From assembly GCA_963741305.1 (NCBI GenBank), contig CAVUHL010000003.1, positions 3,410,001 to 3,474,000 on the forward strand: a stretch of DNA of 64,000 bases. The letters run 5' to 3'. The notes under the pieces are model-generated. The model saw nothing but the letters and a program-made list of their open reading frames with translations, had not been told where the DNA came from and did not search any database. The first letter of the stretch is position 1; each line of letters opens with the position of its first letter. Both the position numbers and the translations under genes were made by a program. Source of the DNA: DATMER01 sp963741305. Its GTDB lineage: Bacteria > Acidobacteriota > Thermoanaerobaculia > Multivoradales > UBA5704. Of the stretch, positions 42,085-51,301 are shown piece by piece.

Positions 42085-43230
42085 CTACCGAGTCGGGGTC
42101 GCCAGGAACGCGGGGCGATCCCCGGTTACCGGATCGAAAGCCCTGCCCGTGATCTCCCCTCGCGCGTTGATGTCCTGGGCCGTCGTGAGAATGCCGTCGT
42201 AGCCGGGCGCGACGAGGGTGTTGAGGTCGGTCATGACGCCGTCTTCCCAGAGGAAGGCGCGGCAGTTTCCAGCCGCATCGCACGAGACGCCGACTACCTG
42301 ACCCCGGTCGTTGATGCCATGAGCTTCGCTGGTCACGTCACCCGGCAGCGTGCCGAGGTCTTGCATGCCGTCACGCCGGGTCCAGAGGAAGGCATGCAGG
42401 ATGGGGTTGTCGGCATCGCCGCCAGCGCCCGCGAACCCGACGACCTCGCCCCGCTGGTTGATGGCCATCGCCGTGTTCCACCAGGGGAACCCCAGATTAC
42501 CGAGGTCCGTCACCTTGCCCTTCTCCCAGAGCACCGTGTGAGCAGCGGTGTGCCGTCCGACCGCCTGGTCGCAGGTGCCCGAGATGCCGATTACCTGGCC
42601 CCGGTCGTTGATCGCGGTGGCGGCGGTGGAAGTGTCGCCGGGAAGTGGACGGAGCTCCTGGATCTGGTTTTTACCGGGCCCCCAGACGACCGCCCGGAAC
42701 TGCAGGATCTGGGGCGGTACGCAGGTGGGGTCCTCTACGTCGTTCTCGGCCCAGCCGACGACTTGGCCCCGGTTGTTAACGCCGGTGGCGAATCCGTTGT
42801 TGCCGCCCAGCGTAGGAAGCGCCCTCATCTTGCCGTTCTCCCACACGAATCCGAGGCAGGTGAAGCCGGTCGCGGTGGCCGGGGGGAAGAAGGCGGCGCA
42901 GCTCCAGTCCTCTCCCAGGGGATCCGGGGTGGCTGTCTGGGAGATGCCCGCGATCAGGCCGCGGTCGTTCTTCACCGGCCAGGTCACGCTGCTGTTGGGG
43001 CCTCCGAGCGTGCCGAGGTCCACGGTCTTCTTGCCGGTCCAAAGGGTGGCGTGGCGGGTCTGATTGCCCGCCAGGTTGGAGTATCCCGCTACCCAGCCGC
43101 GGTCGTTGATGCTGTTGCCTCGGCTCACCGTACCGCCGAGCGAAGGGAGGTTCGTCACCTTGTATTCGGTGGCGTGGGCACTGCCGGCCAGCAAGGCCGA
43201 TGCGAGAACTACAGAAGCGATCAGTTTCAT
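42085..43230 (-). CDS. HAF-repeat extracellular protein
   Basis: A 381-residue exported protein with a signal peptide (KLIASVVLASALLAGSAHA). About seven repeats carry the HAF pattern: a strand, then LG(T/G)LGG, INDRGWVAGYS, AFLWENG, as in SINDRGWVAGYS, GVNNRGQVVGWAE, AINDRGQVIGIS, AINQRGEVVGFA and GINDRGQVVGVS. The repeats likely build a beta-propeller. HAF proteins are common in Acidobacteriota and Proteobacteria; their function is unknown. There is no PEP-CTERM or IPTL-CTERM tail. Start ATG at 43230. Confidence 0.9.
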   Translation of the reverse strand: MKLIASVVLASALLAGSAHATEYKVTNLPSLGGTVSRGNSINDRGWVAGYSNLAGNQTRHATLWTGKKTVDLGTLGGPNSSVTWPVKNDRGLIAGISQTATPDPLGEDWSCAAFFPPATATGFTCLGFVWENGKMRALPTLGGNNGFATGVNNRGQVVGWAENDVEDPTCVPPQILQFRAVVWGPGKNQIQELRPLPGDTSTAATAINDRGQVIGISGTCDQAVGRHTAAHTVLWEKGKVTDLGNLGFPWWNTAMAINQRGEVVGFAGAGGDADNPILHAFLWTRRDGMQDLGTLPGDVTSEAHGINDRGQVVGVSCDAAGNCRAFLWEDGVMTDLNTLVAPGYDGILTTAQDINARGEITGRAFDPVTGDRPAFLATPTR

Positions 43231-43397
43231 ACTGCCTCCTTCGGGCTACCTGGCACTCTGCGACAACGCGAGTGCATGGAAAAACCCTAGGGCCTCGCAA
43301 ATCTGATTGCTCGCCATTTTCGGACGCTGAATCGATCGGAATTCAATGTCCGAATCCGGCGAGACGGAAGCCTGCGAAAAGGTGTAGATTGGTGGCC

Positions 43398-44024
43398 ATG
43401 AGCGAGCAGATCGGCTTCCCCGTGTCTTTCCCCCGTCATATCTGCCAGCGCGCGATCGACGCTCGCGACGCGCGCTTCGAAGGTCTTCTCTACGTGGGGA
43501 TCGTCACGACCCGGATCTACTGCCGGCCGACCTGCCCGTCGCGGCGGGCGAACCCCGACCACCGGCGGTTCTACAGTTCGGCCGCCGCGGCCGAGCACGC
43601 GGGGTTCCGGCCCTGCCTGCGCTGCCGTCCGGATCGGATGCCGGTCGACGCGGTATCGCAACTCGCCGCCACGGCCGCGCAGCGCATCGCCGAAGGCGCT
43701 CTCAACGACTGCAGCGTGGCGGAGCTGGCCGCGGATCTGGGCGTGAGCGAGCGCCACCTCCGGCGCGCCCTGCAGCGCGAGATGGGAGTTTCACCGGTCG
43801 AGCTCGCGAAGACCCACCGCCTGCTGCTCGCCAAACGCCTGCTCGCCGAGACCGCGCTCTCGGTGACCGACATCGCCTTCGCGAGCGGCTTCGAAAGCCT
43901 GCGCCGCTTCAACGTCGTGTTCCGCGAGACCTACGGGATGAGCCCCCGCGCGCTGAGAGGGTGCCTCACTCGAGCCGCGCGAGCTGGCGATCGTGGAGAC
44001 GGGCCAGAAAAAGCTGCGCGGTGA
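43398..44024 (+). CDS. Ada-type regulator: zinc methyl-acceptor domain plus AraC helix-turn-helix
   Basis: A 208-residue protein. The four zinc cysteines of the Ada N-domain are present: C42 and C46 in YCRPTCPSRRANP, C73 and C76 in RPCLRCRPDR; C42 corresponds to the methylphosphotriester acceptor of Ada. Residues about 90-195 form an AraC-type double HTH (VAELAADLGVSERHLRRAL, then SVTDIAFASGFESLRRFN). Family members usually continue with a methyltransferase or an AlkA glycosylase domain; here the frame ends shortly after the HTH, overlapping the convergent DUF2238 gene by 59 bases. Probably an alkylation-responsive activator. Confidence 0.85.
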   Translation: MSEQIGFPVSFPRHICQRAIDARDARFEGLLYVGIVTTRIYCRPTCPSRRANPDHRRFYSSAAAAEHAGFRPCLRCRPDRMPVDAVSQLAATAAQRIAEGALNDCSVAELAADLGVSERHLRRALQREMGVSPVELAKTHRLLLAKRLLAETALSVTDIAFASGFESLRRFNVVFRETYGMSPRALRGCLTRAARAGDRGDGPEKAAR

Positions 44025-44559
44025 TCGCGCCGAGCAGGGCGAGGAACATGTCCCACTGCGTGTCCCAGACGTCGCCCTGGGTGCCGAGGAAGTCGTCCGC
44101 GGCCGAGCCCCCGATCACGGCCGCCCACCACTCGAAGAACTCGTAACAGGCGCTGAAGGCCAGGCAGACCGAGCACACCAGGAAAAAGAGCCAGCCACCG
44201 GGCCGGAGGGGCGTGCGGCGCAGGAGGATCTCCCTGGCGAGGATCGCAGGCACGAACCCCTGTGCGAAATGGCCGAGCCGGTCGTAGTGGTTGCGGCCCA
44301 GGTCGAACAGATCCTGCACCCAGAAGCCGAGCGGCACGCGGGCGTAGGTGTAGTGCCCGCCGAGGATCAGGATCAGGGCATGGATGAAGAGGAGCACGTA
44401 GAGCAGCGGCGTGAGCGGAAAGCGCTGCCGGGCCGCGATCAGCAACGGCACGCCGAGGATCACCGGAAAGACCTCCAGCCACCAGGTGGTGCGGTCGTGC
44501 GGACCGATACCGGAGACCACCAGGGCCACGGCGGTCAGGCCAAGGAGGAGCGCTTTCAA
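43966..44559 (-). CDS. DUF2238 (YjdF-like) membrane protein
   Basis: A 197-residue inner-membrane protein with about six hydrophobic segments. The signature HYDRLGHFAQGFVPAILARE and the C-terminal YEFFEWW, with GTQGDVWDTQWDM, identify the DUF2238 family. Function unknown. TTG at 44559 overlaps the stop of the upstream gene (TTGA), so it is coupled to the exported protein at 44556-45350. Its 3' end overlaps the Ada-like gene by 59 bases on the opposite strand. Confidence 0.9.
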   Translation of the reverse strand: MKALLLGLTAVALVVSGIGPHDRTTWWLEVFPVILGVPLLIAARQRFPLTPLLYVLLFIHALILILGGHYTYARVPLGFWVQDLFDLGRNHYDRLGHFAQGFVPAILAREILLRRTPLRPGGWLFFLVCSVCLAFSACYEFFEWWAAVIGGSAADDFLGTQGDVWDTQWDMFLALLGAITAQLFLARLHDRQLARLE

Positions 44560-45350
44560 GGCTGAAGCTGCTTCTTCTGGAAGGCTTCCCAGGCCGCCTC
44601 GTCCATGGTTTCGACTCCGGTCAGCTTGAACTTGAAGCTCTTCCAGTCCGGGTTGTCCGGCAGGTCGATCTCGGCGTCCTCGACGTGCTCCTCGGCCTGG
44701 TTGACCCAGAGGAAGCCACCTCGGTTGGCGAGGCCCGGGCCGTCGATCCTGTACTTGCGGCAGAGCACGCCCGCGCGCGTCTCCTCCCCCACGTAGGAGA
44801 CCTCGGCCTCGCCGCGGTAGAGGAAGGTGGGACCCTCGCCGAAGTTGGGATCGGCGATGCCGACCGTGAAGCGGCCCTTGGGGTCCACGAGGTGGCGGAA
44901 GGCGAAGCCGAGGCTGGCGAGGTCGAAGTTGTAGATGTGCCAGGGCAGGCGTCCGATCTCCACCGTCTCGGCGGGCTTGCCGAGCATGGGGAGCTCGACC
45001 CGGACCCGCTTGCCGCCGTCGAGCGCCGTGAGCGTAGCCATGAGCTTGCGCTGGCCGTCGGCCATGCGGTGCCAGGAGTCGATCTTCCGTACCGAGAAAG
45101 CCTGCCAGTCCATGTCCGCGATCACGAGCGCGGCCGGCGGATTGCCGGGATGGAACTTGAACGATTCGATGCGGTCCGCCGCCGCCACCCGGATCGAGAC
45201 GTGCTCGGGCTGGGTGCCGTCGATGTTCGTCTTCAGGTAGTGGTACACCTTGCCCACCGGTACCTGGGCGGCGTCGTAGCGGAACGCCTCGACTTGAGCA
45301 ACGGCCGGAAGGCCCCCGAGCGCGAGGAACAGGGCCAGCGCGATCTTCAT
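44556..45350 (-). CDS. Exported protein of unknown function
   Basis: A 264-residue protein with a signal peptide (KIALALFLALGGLPAVAQ). The mature part is beta-rich with alternating strands (VYHYLKTNIDGTQPEHVSIR, FTVGIADPNFGEGPTFLYRG, VLCRKYRIDGPGLANRGGF), reminiscent of DUF3108-like barrel proteins but not securely assignable. ATG start at 45350, three bases after the aminotransferase stop; its stop overlaps DUF2238. It is the middle gene of the aminotransferase-exported-DUF2238 run. Confidence 0.7.
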   Translation of the reverse strand: MKIALALFLALGGLPAVAQVEAFRYDAAQVPVGKVYHYLKTNIDGTQPEHVSIRVAAADRIESFKFHPGNPPAALVIADMDWQAFSVRKIDSWHRMADGQRKLMATLTALDGGKRVRVELPMLGKPAETVEIGRLPWHIYNFDLASLGFAFRHLVDPKGRFTVGIADPNFGEGPTFLYRGEAEVSYVGEETRAGVLCRKYRIDGPGLANRGGFLWVNQAEEHVEDAEIDLPDNPDWKSFKFKLTGVETMDEAAWEAFQKKQLQP

Positions 45351-45353
45351 CTG

Positions 45354-46676
45354 CTAGGCAAGCCGCAGCAGCGACTCTTCGAGCCGCGGCAGCGCGGCTT
45401 CGATCTCTTCCATGGAGACCGCGCCCACGCTCAGGCGGAACCAGCCTTCGTCCTCCTTGGAGCCGAAGGCGTGGAAGTGCACGAGGCCGATGCCCGCCGC
45501 TTCCAGCACGTACTTGCGCACCTCGCTGTTCGTACGCAGCTCCGAGCCGTCAGGCGTGCGGCGGCCGAAGGGGTGGATGCGCGCCGTGAGGTAGATGGCG
45601 CCCATCGGCGGGATGCTCTCGACCGGGAGGCCGCGCCCCTTCATCGCCTGGAACCCCTCGTGCAGCCGTTCCAGGCGCATCTGCAGTCCGCGCTTGAGCT
45701 CGGTCTGGTACTCCCGGATGCCGTCCGTATCGTCGAGCAGGTCCACCGTCGCCACCTGCTCGGCGCGCGGCGCCCAGGCGCCGATATGGCCGAGCACGGC
45801 CGACATCCGCGTGATGATGTCCACGGGGCCGACGCCCCAGCCGACGCGCAGGCCCGTGGCTGCGAACGCCTTGCTGATGCCGTCGACGAAGAGCGTGTAG
45901 CGCGCCATCTCGGGCAGCAGCTCGACTGGCGTGTAGTGCCGGGTCTCGCCGAAGCAGAGCATCCAGTAAATGTGGTCGTACATCAGGTAGAGCGGCCGCT
46001 CGCCGCGGCGCTCCCGCGCCTCGTTCTCTTCCAGGATAGCCTCGCAGACGGCCAGGAGCGTGCCGCGCTCGAACGCGGTGCCGGCGGGGTTCAGAGGGGA
46101 GTTGAGGCAGAGCAGCCGCGCTCCGGGGAGCAGCGGGACCAGCGCCTCACGCGTGGGCAGGAAGTGGTCCTCCGCCCTGCAGACCACCGGCACGTTCACG
46201 CCGCCGACGAGGTGAACGTAATGGTTGTTGTTCCAGCTCGGCACCGGATAGATCACACGGTCGCCGGGATCGCAGAGCGTACGGAAAATGCAGTAGATGA
46301 CCGGCCGCGCACCACCGGCGATGAGCACGGAGTCGAGCGGGTACTTGAGCCCGAGCTCGCGCTCATAGAAGCGCATCACGGCCTCGCGCAGCCCCAGGAT
46401 GCCGGAGGACGGCGGGTAGTTGGTCTCGCCGCGCTCCAGGGCCTTCTGGACACCGGACGCGAGCCGCTCCGGAATGCGGAAGTAGCGGGTGTCGAAGTCG
46501 CCGACGGTGAGGTCGCAGATGGTCCTGCCCTCGGCCTTGAGGGCGCGGATCTCACCTGCGATCCGGAGGATCTCCGAGCCGACGAGCCCCGCCGACATTT
46601 CCGATACCCGGCGCAGAGGCTCCGGTCCGGCCTCTTTTGCGAGCTCCATGAGATCGATCATCGTCTGAGTTTGCAT
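45354..46676 (-). CDS. PLP-dependent class I/II aminotransferase
   Basis: A 440-residue fold-type I aminotransferase. Typical elements: TNYPPSSGILGLREAV, VLIAGGARPVIYCIFRTLCD, YPVPSWNNNHYVHL, the Asn/Pro motif NSPLNPAGTAF, the Asp/Tyr MYDHIYWML and the Schiff-base lysine in VDGISKAFAATGLRVGW, followed by a C-terminal arginine (WFRLSVG). Substrate is not decided; the family includes aspartate and aromatic aminotransferases. ATG at 46676 begins QTQTMIDLMELAKEAGPEPL; no strong Shine-Dalgarno. Confidence 0.88.
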   Translation of the reverse strand: MQTQTMIDLMELAKEAGPEPLRRVSEMSAGLVGSEILRIAGEIRALKAEGRTICDLTVGDFDTRYFRIPERLASGVQKALERGETNYPPSSGILGLREAVMRFYERELGLKYPLDSVLIAGGARPVIYCIFRTLCDPGDRVIYPVPSWNNNHYVHLVGGVNVPVVCRAEDHFLPTREALVPLLPGARLLCLNSPLNPAGTAFERGTLLAVCEAILEENEARERRGERPLYLMYDHIYWMLCFGETRHYTPVELLPEMARYTLFVDGISKAFAATGLRVGWGVGPVDIITRMSAVLGHIGAWAPRAEQVATVDLLDDTDGIREYQTELKRGLQMRLERLHEGFQAMKGRGLPVESIPPMGAIYLTARIHPFGRRTPDGSELRTNSEVRKYVLEAAGIGLVHFHAFGSKEDEGWFRLSVGAVSMEEIEAALPRLEESLLRLA

Positions 46677-46696
46677 GGCTGCGACTATATCCGCTC

Positions 46697-47632
46697 TCAC
46701 GGCTTCGCAGGCGGCGGCGGAGGATCGTCGACCCAGTCGACGCCCAGCTTCCAGGTGCCGCCCTGCTTCTCCCAGATGCGGAGATAGCCCACTTTGGCGC
46801 CCTGCCATTCCGCGGTACCGTAGGTGTAGCCCAGGTCAGCCGCGGCGGAAACACCGCCCCCTTCCGGCGTCGAGGTCATGGAGGCCGGAGCCTTCTCCAG
46901 CCCGGCGCGGGCCGCCTCCTTGCCGACATAAGGGAAAGCCCCGCCGCGCATCAGGCGGGCGTCGTCGGCCAAGCGGGCAAGGTAGGCCGCGGAGGTGCCC
47001 TTCGCCGTGGCCTGGCCGAGCTCGCGGTCCAGCGCGAGAAGGGCCTGCGTCTCGGCCGCGGTGTCCACCTCGGGCACCTTGGGCACCTTGGGCAGCGCCG
47101 ACGGTCCTGCTTCGGAGGCTTCGGAGGCTTCGGGGACCTTCCCCACTGGACCTGTCTTTGGCAGCTCGCTGGCTGGCGAGGCCGGCTTGTCGTGACCGAT
47201 ACCGGTGTCGATCAACCAGCGCCAGCTGCCGTCCGCCTGCTTCTTCCAGACGGTCACGAAGTGGCCGTGCCGGACCTCGTCGTTTCCTTTGACCCGGATC
47301 TCCGAGGGGCCCGTGGTCCAGCCCATCTCACCCGATCGCGAAATCTCGGCGTGCGAGGGCCCCCAGATCAGGCTGATCGGCGGTTCCGGACGCTCCTTGA
47401 GCGACGCCTTGGCCTGGATCGGCATGGGACGGAACATGACCCCGTCGTCGGCGATGAAGGCGAGGAACGACTCCTTGAAGCCCTTCTCAGCCCCGAGCTT
47501 GGCGAAGGCGCGCTCGGCAGCCACCATGGCGTCGAGGTCGGCTTGGAGGTTCGGGGGCTGGGCGGCGGCGGGAAGGGGCGCAAAGGACAGCAAGGACGCA
47601 AAGGACAGCAAGAGCAGGGTGTTTCTCATCAT
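46697..47632 (-). CDS. Exported protein with two SnoaL/DUF4440-like domains
   Basis: A 311-residue protein: a signal peptide (RNTLLLLSFASLLSFAPLPA), then two NTF2-like modules: one from about 30-160 (DAMVAAERAFAKLGAEKG, WGPSHAEISRSGEMGWTTG, VWKKQADGSWRWLIDTG) and one from about 200-305 (LLALDRELGQATAKGTS, YTYGTAEWQGAKVGYLRIWE). A low-complexity linker (PEASEASEAGPSALPKVPKVPEV) split here as PEASEASEAG and PSALPKVPKVPEV joins them. Such domains bind small hydrophobic molecules or act as enzymes. The ATG at 47632 overlaps the GT39 stop. The signal peptide is written in AAGGACAGC-type repeats read on the reverse strand. Confidence 0.82.
   Translation of the reverse strand: MMRNTLLLLSFASLLSFAPLPAAAQPPNLQADLDAMVAAERAFAKLGAEKGFKESFLAFIADDGVMFRPMPIQAKASLKERPEPPISLIWGPSHAEISRSGEMGWTTGPSEIRVKGNDEVRHGHFVTVWKKQADGSWRWLIDTGIGHDKPASPASELPKTGPVGKVPEASEASEAGPSALPKVPKVPEVDTAAETQALLALDRELGQATAKGTSAAYLARLADDARLMRGGAFPYVGKEAARAGLEKAPASMTSTPEGGGVSAAADLGYTYGTAEWQGAKVGYLRIWEKQGGTWKLGVDWVDDPPPPPAKP
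47578..47613. repeat. AAAGGACAGC/AAGGACGC repeat, read in reverse as a signal peptide
   Basis: The plus strand reads CAAAGGACAGC, AAGGACGC, AAAGGACAGC, AAG. It is nearly the same as the Lys-Asp-Ser repeat at 25431-25466, but here the gene lies on the minus strand and the repeat encodes LLSFASLLSFA of the signal peptide. Confidence 0.7.
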
Positions 47633-49095
47633 GGGCCGGAGTATACAGCGAGCTGTTCGCGCAGCCAGCCGTTGCAGCCGTCGATCATCCAGAGCCCGGA
47701 GCCGCGGCGCCGGTTCTCCGGCCGGTGCAGCTCCAGCACGTCCCACTCCTCCGCGCCCGGCATGTCCCTGAGCCGGTTGACCAGCGTCGCGCGGCATGGG
47801 TCGGCGCCCGGAGAGACCTGGGTCTGCTTCCAGAAGAGGGTCCTGATGAAGAGCCGCGCTTCCCGGTAGGCATCGTCGCGCCCGCGAGGGAGCTCGAATC
47901 GGGGCCCGGGGACTACGACGATGTCAGAGTCCTTGCTGGCAAGCTCCCAGAGCCGCCCCGTGAGGCCTCGGTACTGGGCCTCCCTGGGCCACACCTCTCC
48001 AGCCGGAATCCGCCACGCGAGCACCAGGACACAGGCTGCCAGCATCGCCGCCTGAACAGCCTTCCGTTCCGAGAGGGACTGCGCGCTCACCGCCACGAGC
48101 AGGGCGATTCCGGGATAGCTCAGGTAGGAATACCAAGTGAGTTTGCTGGCCGAGGCCGTGGCCAGGACCGGCGCAGCCAGCGCCCAGACGGCGAGGCACG
48201 CGAAGTCATGGCGCGAGGGCCGCCAGCCTCTTCGAAAGGCGAGCCCGCCGGCCACGACCGGCAACAGCAGCAGGGGACCGAAATCGCCGACCGTAGTCTT
48301 CAGGTAGTAGCCCGGCCCCTCCAACTTGCCCATCTTCCCCTCGATGCGGTTTGCGTACTGCTGCTGCAGGAGCGTCCTCGCCACCTGGCTCGGCGAGAAC
48401 TCGGAGCTGAGCACGCCCATCCAGACGAGCCAGGACACCGTCCAGACACCGACGGCCAGCGCCAGAGTGAGGACGAGCCGGGGGGTGCCCCGCCCCGCTC
48501 GGCGCGCGGGGAGCTCGGTCGCGAGCAGATAGACCAGGAACACGACCAGCGCGAACGGCGACTTCACCCAGGCGACCGCGCCCAGGAATGCAACCATGCA
48601 GGCGAGCATCCAGGGACGGCGACGGCGGCGCCAGAGCTCGAGAGAGACGATCGCCGATGTGACGAGCAGGATCTCGAGCGAGTCGGGAGTGGCGCTGCGG
48701 AGGCCGTGCAGCGCCAGGGGATTGGGAGTGAACAGAAAGATCAGTGCAGCCAGGATGCCTGCCATCTCGCCAAAGGCCGCCGCTCCGAAGAGGTAGAGCA
48801 CGGCCCCGGTCGCAGAGGCGGCGAGCACGCTCGGCAGGCGGGCCGCGAACGGGCTCGGGCCGAGGACTTCGGACGACAGCCGCATCATCCACAAGGAGAG
48901 CGGCGGCTTGTTGACGAACAGCGCGCCGTTGCCATACACGGGGAACACGGTGTCCTGGACCATCGACTCCAGGACACCGCTCATGTAGGTGATCTCGTCC
49001 GTGTGCAGCGGCGGATGGGCCAGGCGGATCGAAAGCGTAGCGATGCCCACGACAGCCAGAACGATGGCTGTTGCAAGCCGGCGGCGCGAGATCAT
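47629..49095 (-). CDS. GT39-type membrane glycosyltransferase (ArnT/PMT-like)
   Basis: A 488-residue protein with about 11 membrane segments. The first periplasmic loop contains HTDEITYMSGVLES, with the Asp-Glu pair of the PMT_2/ArnT active site; FVNKPPLSLWMMRLSS follows as in ArnT. C-terminal periplasmic domain of about 130 residues. Transfers a sugar from a polyprenyl carrier to an unknown acceptor. It overlaps its upstream neighbour (cyclodeaminase) by 4 bases and the downstream exported protein by 4, a coupled trio. Confidence 0.87.
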   Translation of the reverse strand: MISRRRLATAIVLAVVGIATLSIRLAHPPLHTDEITYMSGVLESMVQDTVFPVYGNGALFVNKPPLSLWMMRLSSEVLGPSPFAARLPSVLAASATGAVLYLFGAAAFGEMAGILAALIFLFTPNPLALHGLRSATPDSLEILLVTSAIVSLELWRRRRRPWMLACMVAFLGAVAWVKSPFALVVFLVYLLATELPARRAGRGTPRLVLTLALAVGVWTVSWLVWMGVLSSEFSPSQVARTLLQQQYANRIEGKMGKLEGPGYYLKTTVGDFGPLLLLPVVAGGLAFRRGWRPSRHDFACLAVWALAAPVLATASASKLTWYSYLSYPGIALLVAVSAQSLSERKAVQAAMLAACVLVLAWRIPAGEVWPREAQYRGLTGRLWELASKDSDIVVVPGPRFELPRGRDDAYREARLFIRTLFWKQTQVSPGADPCRATLVNRLRDMPGAEEWDVLELHRPENRRRGSGLWMIDGCNGWLREQLAVYSGP

Positions 49096-49601
49096 CCGGT
49101 CATGTCCTCGAGCCGCTTCCGAAGCTCGCGCAGATCCCCGGCGAGAACACGGATCTCCTCGGCCCGTGAACCCTGATTCAGACGGGCGACGTACAGCGCC
49201 GCCTCACCAGCCGAGAGCGCTCCCCAGGCCGCCGCCGCGGATTCACCGCGTGCGTTCTTGAAACCCTTTTCATGAAGCTCGAGGCCCATCGCCGCGAGAG
49301 CGGCGCAATCCCTTGCGATTGCGAGCGGGACCTCGGTCGCCGTCGCCAGCGCCTCGCTCGTGCGGCTCCGCCAGAACTCCTGGAAGGCCGCGGCATCCTC
49401 GTCCACGGCCTTGCGCAGGCGCTCGCTCCTCTCCCGCGCCTCATCCAGCAGCCCTTCCGCCTTCGAGTACTTGGCCACGGCCTGGAGCAGGCTGCCGGCG
49501 AGGGCTCCCTGGAGGGCCGCGGCGCTGCCGGCACCGGGGACGTTCTTTCCGGCGGCGAAAAGGTCGAGGAGATCTCCGGTCGAAAGGTCCAGGAACGGCA
49601 T
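49092..49601 (-). CDS. Cyclodeaminase/cyclohydrolase family protein (FchA-like)
   Basis: A 169-residue helical protein of the formiminotransferase-cyclodeaminase C-domain family (PF04961): NVPGAGSAAALQGALAGSLL near the N-terminus, then VDEDAAAFQEFWRSR and VPLAIARDCAALA. It makes methenyl-THF from formimino-THF or acts as methenyl-THF cyclohydrolase (FchA). ATG at 49601 is chosen since the family begins there. It lies 13 bases after the formate-THF ligase gene, a natural pairing for one-carbon metabolism. Confidence 0.85.
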   Translation of the reverse strand: MPFLDLSTGDLLDLFAAGKNVPGAGSAAALQGALAGSLLQAVAKYSKAEGLLDEARERSERLRKAVDEDAAAFQEFWRSRTSEALATATEVPLAIARDCAALAAMGLELHEKGFKNARGESAAAAWGALSAGEAALYVARLNQGSRAEEIRVLAGDLRELRKRLEDMTG

Positions 49602-49614
49602 CTCAGAGTTGTCC

Positions 49615-51282
49615 TCAGAAGAGGCCGACCACCTTGCCGTCGTCACCGATGTCGATCTTCTGGGCCGCGGGCACCTTGGGCAGGCCCGGCATCGTCATGA
49701 TGTCGCCGCAGATCATGACCACGAACTCGGCGCCCGCGGAGAGGCGCACCTCGCGCACGTTGATCGTATGGTCGGAAGGTGCGTTCCGCAGCTGCGCATC
49801 GGTCGAGAAGGAGTACTGCGTCTTGGCCACGCACACGGGGAAATGCCCGTAGCCGCTCTCCTGCAGCCGCGCGATCTGCTCCTTGACCTTGGCATCCGCA
49901 TTGACGTGCGAGGCGCGATAGATCTTCCTGGAAATCTTTTCGATCTTGTCCCAGAGGGGATCGCTGTCCTCGTAAACGAACTGGAAGCTGGACGGTTGCT
50001 CGCAGAGCTCTACTACTACTTTCGCGAGGTCGAGCGCGCCTTTGCCGCCATCGGCCCAGTGCGAGGCCTGGACGGCGGGCACGCCGATCTCCTGCATCCG
50101 CGATTCGATCAGAGCCAGCTCCGCGGGAGTGTCGGAAGTAAAGCGATTGATCGCGACCACGCACGAGAGGCCGTAATGTTCCTTTACGTTCTCGACGTGG
50201 CGCTCCAGGTTGGCAAGCCCCTTCTCCAGCGCGCCGAGATCCTCGCTGGTGATCGTCTTCAGGTCCGCGCCGCCATGGTACTTGAGAGCGCGGACGGTGG
50301 CGACGACCACGGCCGCGGCCGGCTTCAGCCCCGCCTTGCGGCACTTGATGTCGACGAACTTCTCGGCCCCAAGGTCGGCGCCGAAGCCGGCCTCGGTGAC
50401 CACGTAACCGGCGAGCCTCAGCGCGGTGCGCGTGGCGATTACCGAGTTGCAACCGTGAGCGATGTTGGCGAACGGACCGCCGTGGACGAACGCCGGGTTG
50501 TTTTCCAGCGTCTGCACCAGGTTGGGCTTGATCGCATCCTTGAGCAGGACGGCCATGGCGCCCTGGTCGCCGAGGTCGCGGGCCGTGATCGGCTTGCGGT
50601 CACGGGTTGCAGCCACGACGATGTTGCCCAGGCGCTCCTTGAGGTCGCCGAGCGAGGTCGCGAGGCAGAGGATCGCCATGATCTCGGAGGCTGCGATGAT
50701 GTCGAAGCCGTCCAGGCGCGGAAAACCATTGCCAGGCCCGCCAAGGCCGACCGTGATCTCGCGCAGTGCGCGGTCGTTCATGTCCATGACCCGGCGCCAC
50801 GTGATGCGCCGCACGTCCACCGCGGGCTCCTGCCCCCAATGGACATGGTTGTCGAGCAACGCGGACAGCAGGTTGTTGGCAAGGGCGATGGCGTTGAAAT
50901 CGCCGGTAAAGTGGAGGTTGATGTCCTCCATGGGCACGACTTGCGCGTAGCCGCCGCCCGCGGCCCCGCCCTTCATCCCGAACACGGGTCCGAGCGACGG
51001 CTCGCGCAGGCAGATCGCCGCTTTCTTCCCCAATAAATTGAGCGCGTCCCCCAGGCCTACCGTGGTCGTGGTCTTGCCCTCGCCGGCCGGTGTGGGAGTC
51101 ATGGCCGTCACCAGGATCAGCTTGCCCTCAGGCCGGCCCTCCAGGCTGGCGAGGTAATCGAGCGCGATTTTTGCCTTGGTATGGCCGTAGGGCTCGAGCT
51201 GATCCGCGGGAATGCCAAGCTTTTCCGCGATGGCCGGGATGCGCTCGATCCTCGCCTTTTGTGCGATTTCGATGTCCGACAT
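49615..51282 (-). CDS. fhs: Formate--tetrahydrofolate ligase
   Basis: A 555-residue enzyme that makes 10-formyl-THF from formate, THF and ATP. The P-loop TPTPAGEGKTTTTVGL (63-78) and SLGPVFGMKGGAAGGGYAQV (in part) are hallmark motifs; LDNHVHWGQEP and GFPRLDGFDI follow. Length is typical of the monofunctional bacterial enzyme. With the cyclodeaminase gene downstream it supplies or drains one-carbon units. ATG at 51282, with GGAGGGA-like sequence upstream. Confidence 0.96.
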   Translation of the reverse strand: MSDIEIAQKARIERIPAIAEKLGIPADQLEPYGHTKAKIALDYLASLEGRPEGKLILVTAMTPTPAGEGKTTTTVGLGDALNLLGKKAAICLREPSLGPVFGMKGGAAGGGYAQVVPMEDINLHFTGDFNAIALANNLLSALLDNHVHWGQEPAVDVRRITWRRVMDMNDRALREITVGLGGPGNGFPRLDGFDIIAASEIMAILCLATSLGDLKERLGNIVVAATRDRKPITARDLGDQGAMAVLLKDAIKPNLVQTLENNPAFVHGGPFANIAHGCNSVIATRTALRLAGYVVTEAGFGADLGAEKFVDIKCRKAGLKPAAAVVVATVRALKYHGGADLKTITSEDLGALEKGLANLERHVENVKEHYGLSCVVAINRFTSDTPAELALIESRMQEIGVPAVQASHWADGGKGALDLAKVVVELCEQPSSFQFVYEDSDPLWDKIEKISRKIYRASHVNADAKVKEQIARLQESGYGHFPVCVAKTQYSFSTDAQLRNAPSDHTINVREVRLSAGAEFVVMICGDIMTMPGLPKVPAAQKIDIGDDGKVVGLF

Positions 51283-51301
51283 GCTGTGAATCCCTCCTGG
51301 C

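Noticed and set aside
42085..43230. HAF protein as a substrate of exosortase H
   Set aside because: Its C-terminus lacks the IPTLxxWG motif, membrane segment and basic end; no other protein in the window carries this signal either.
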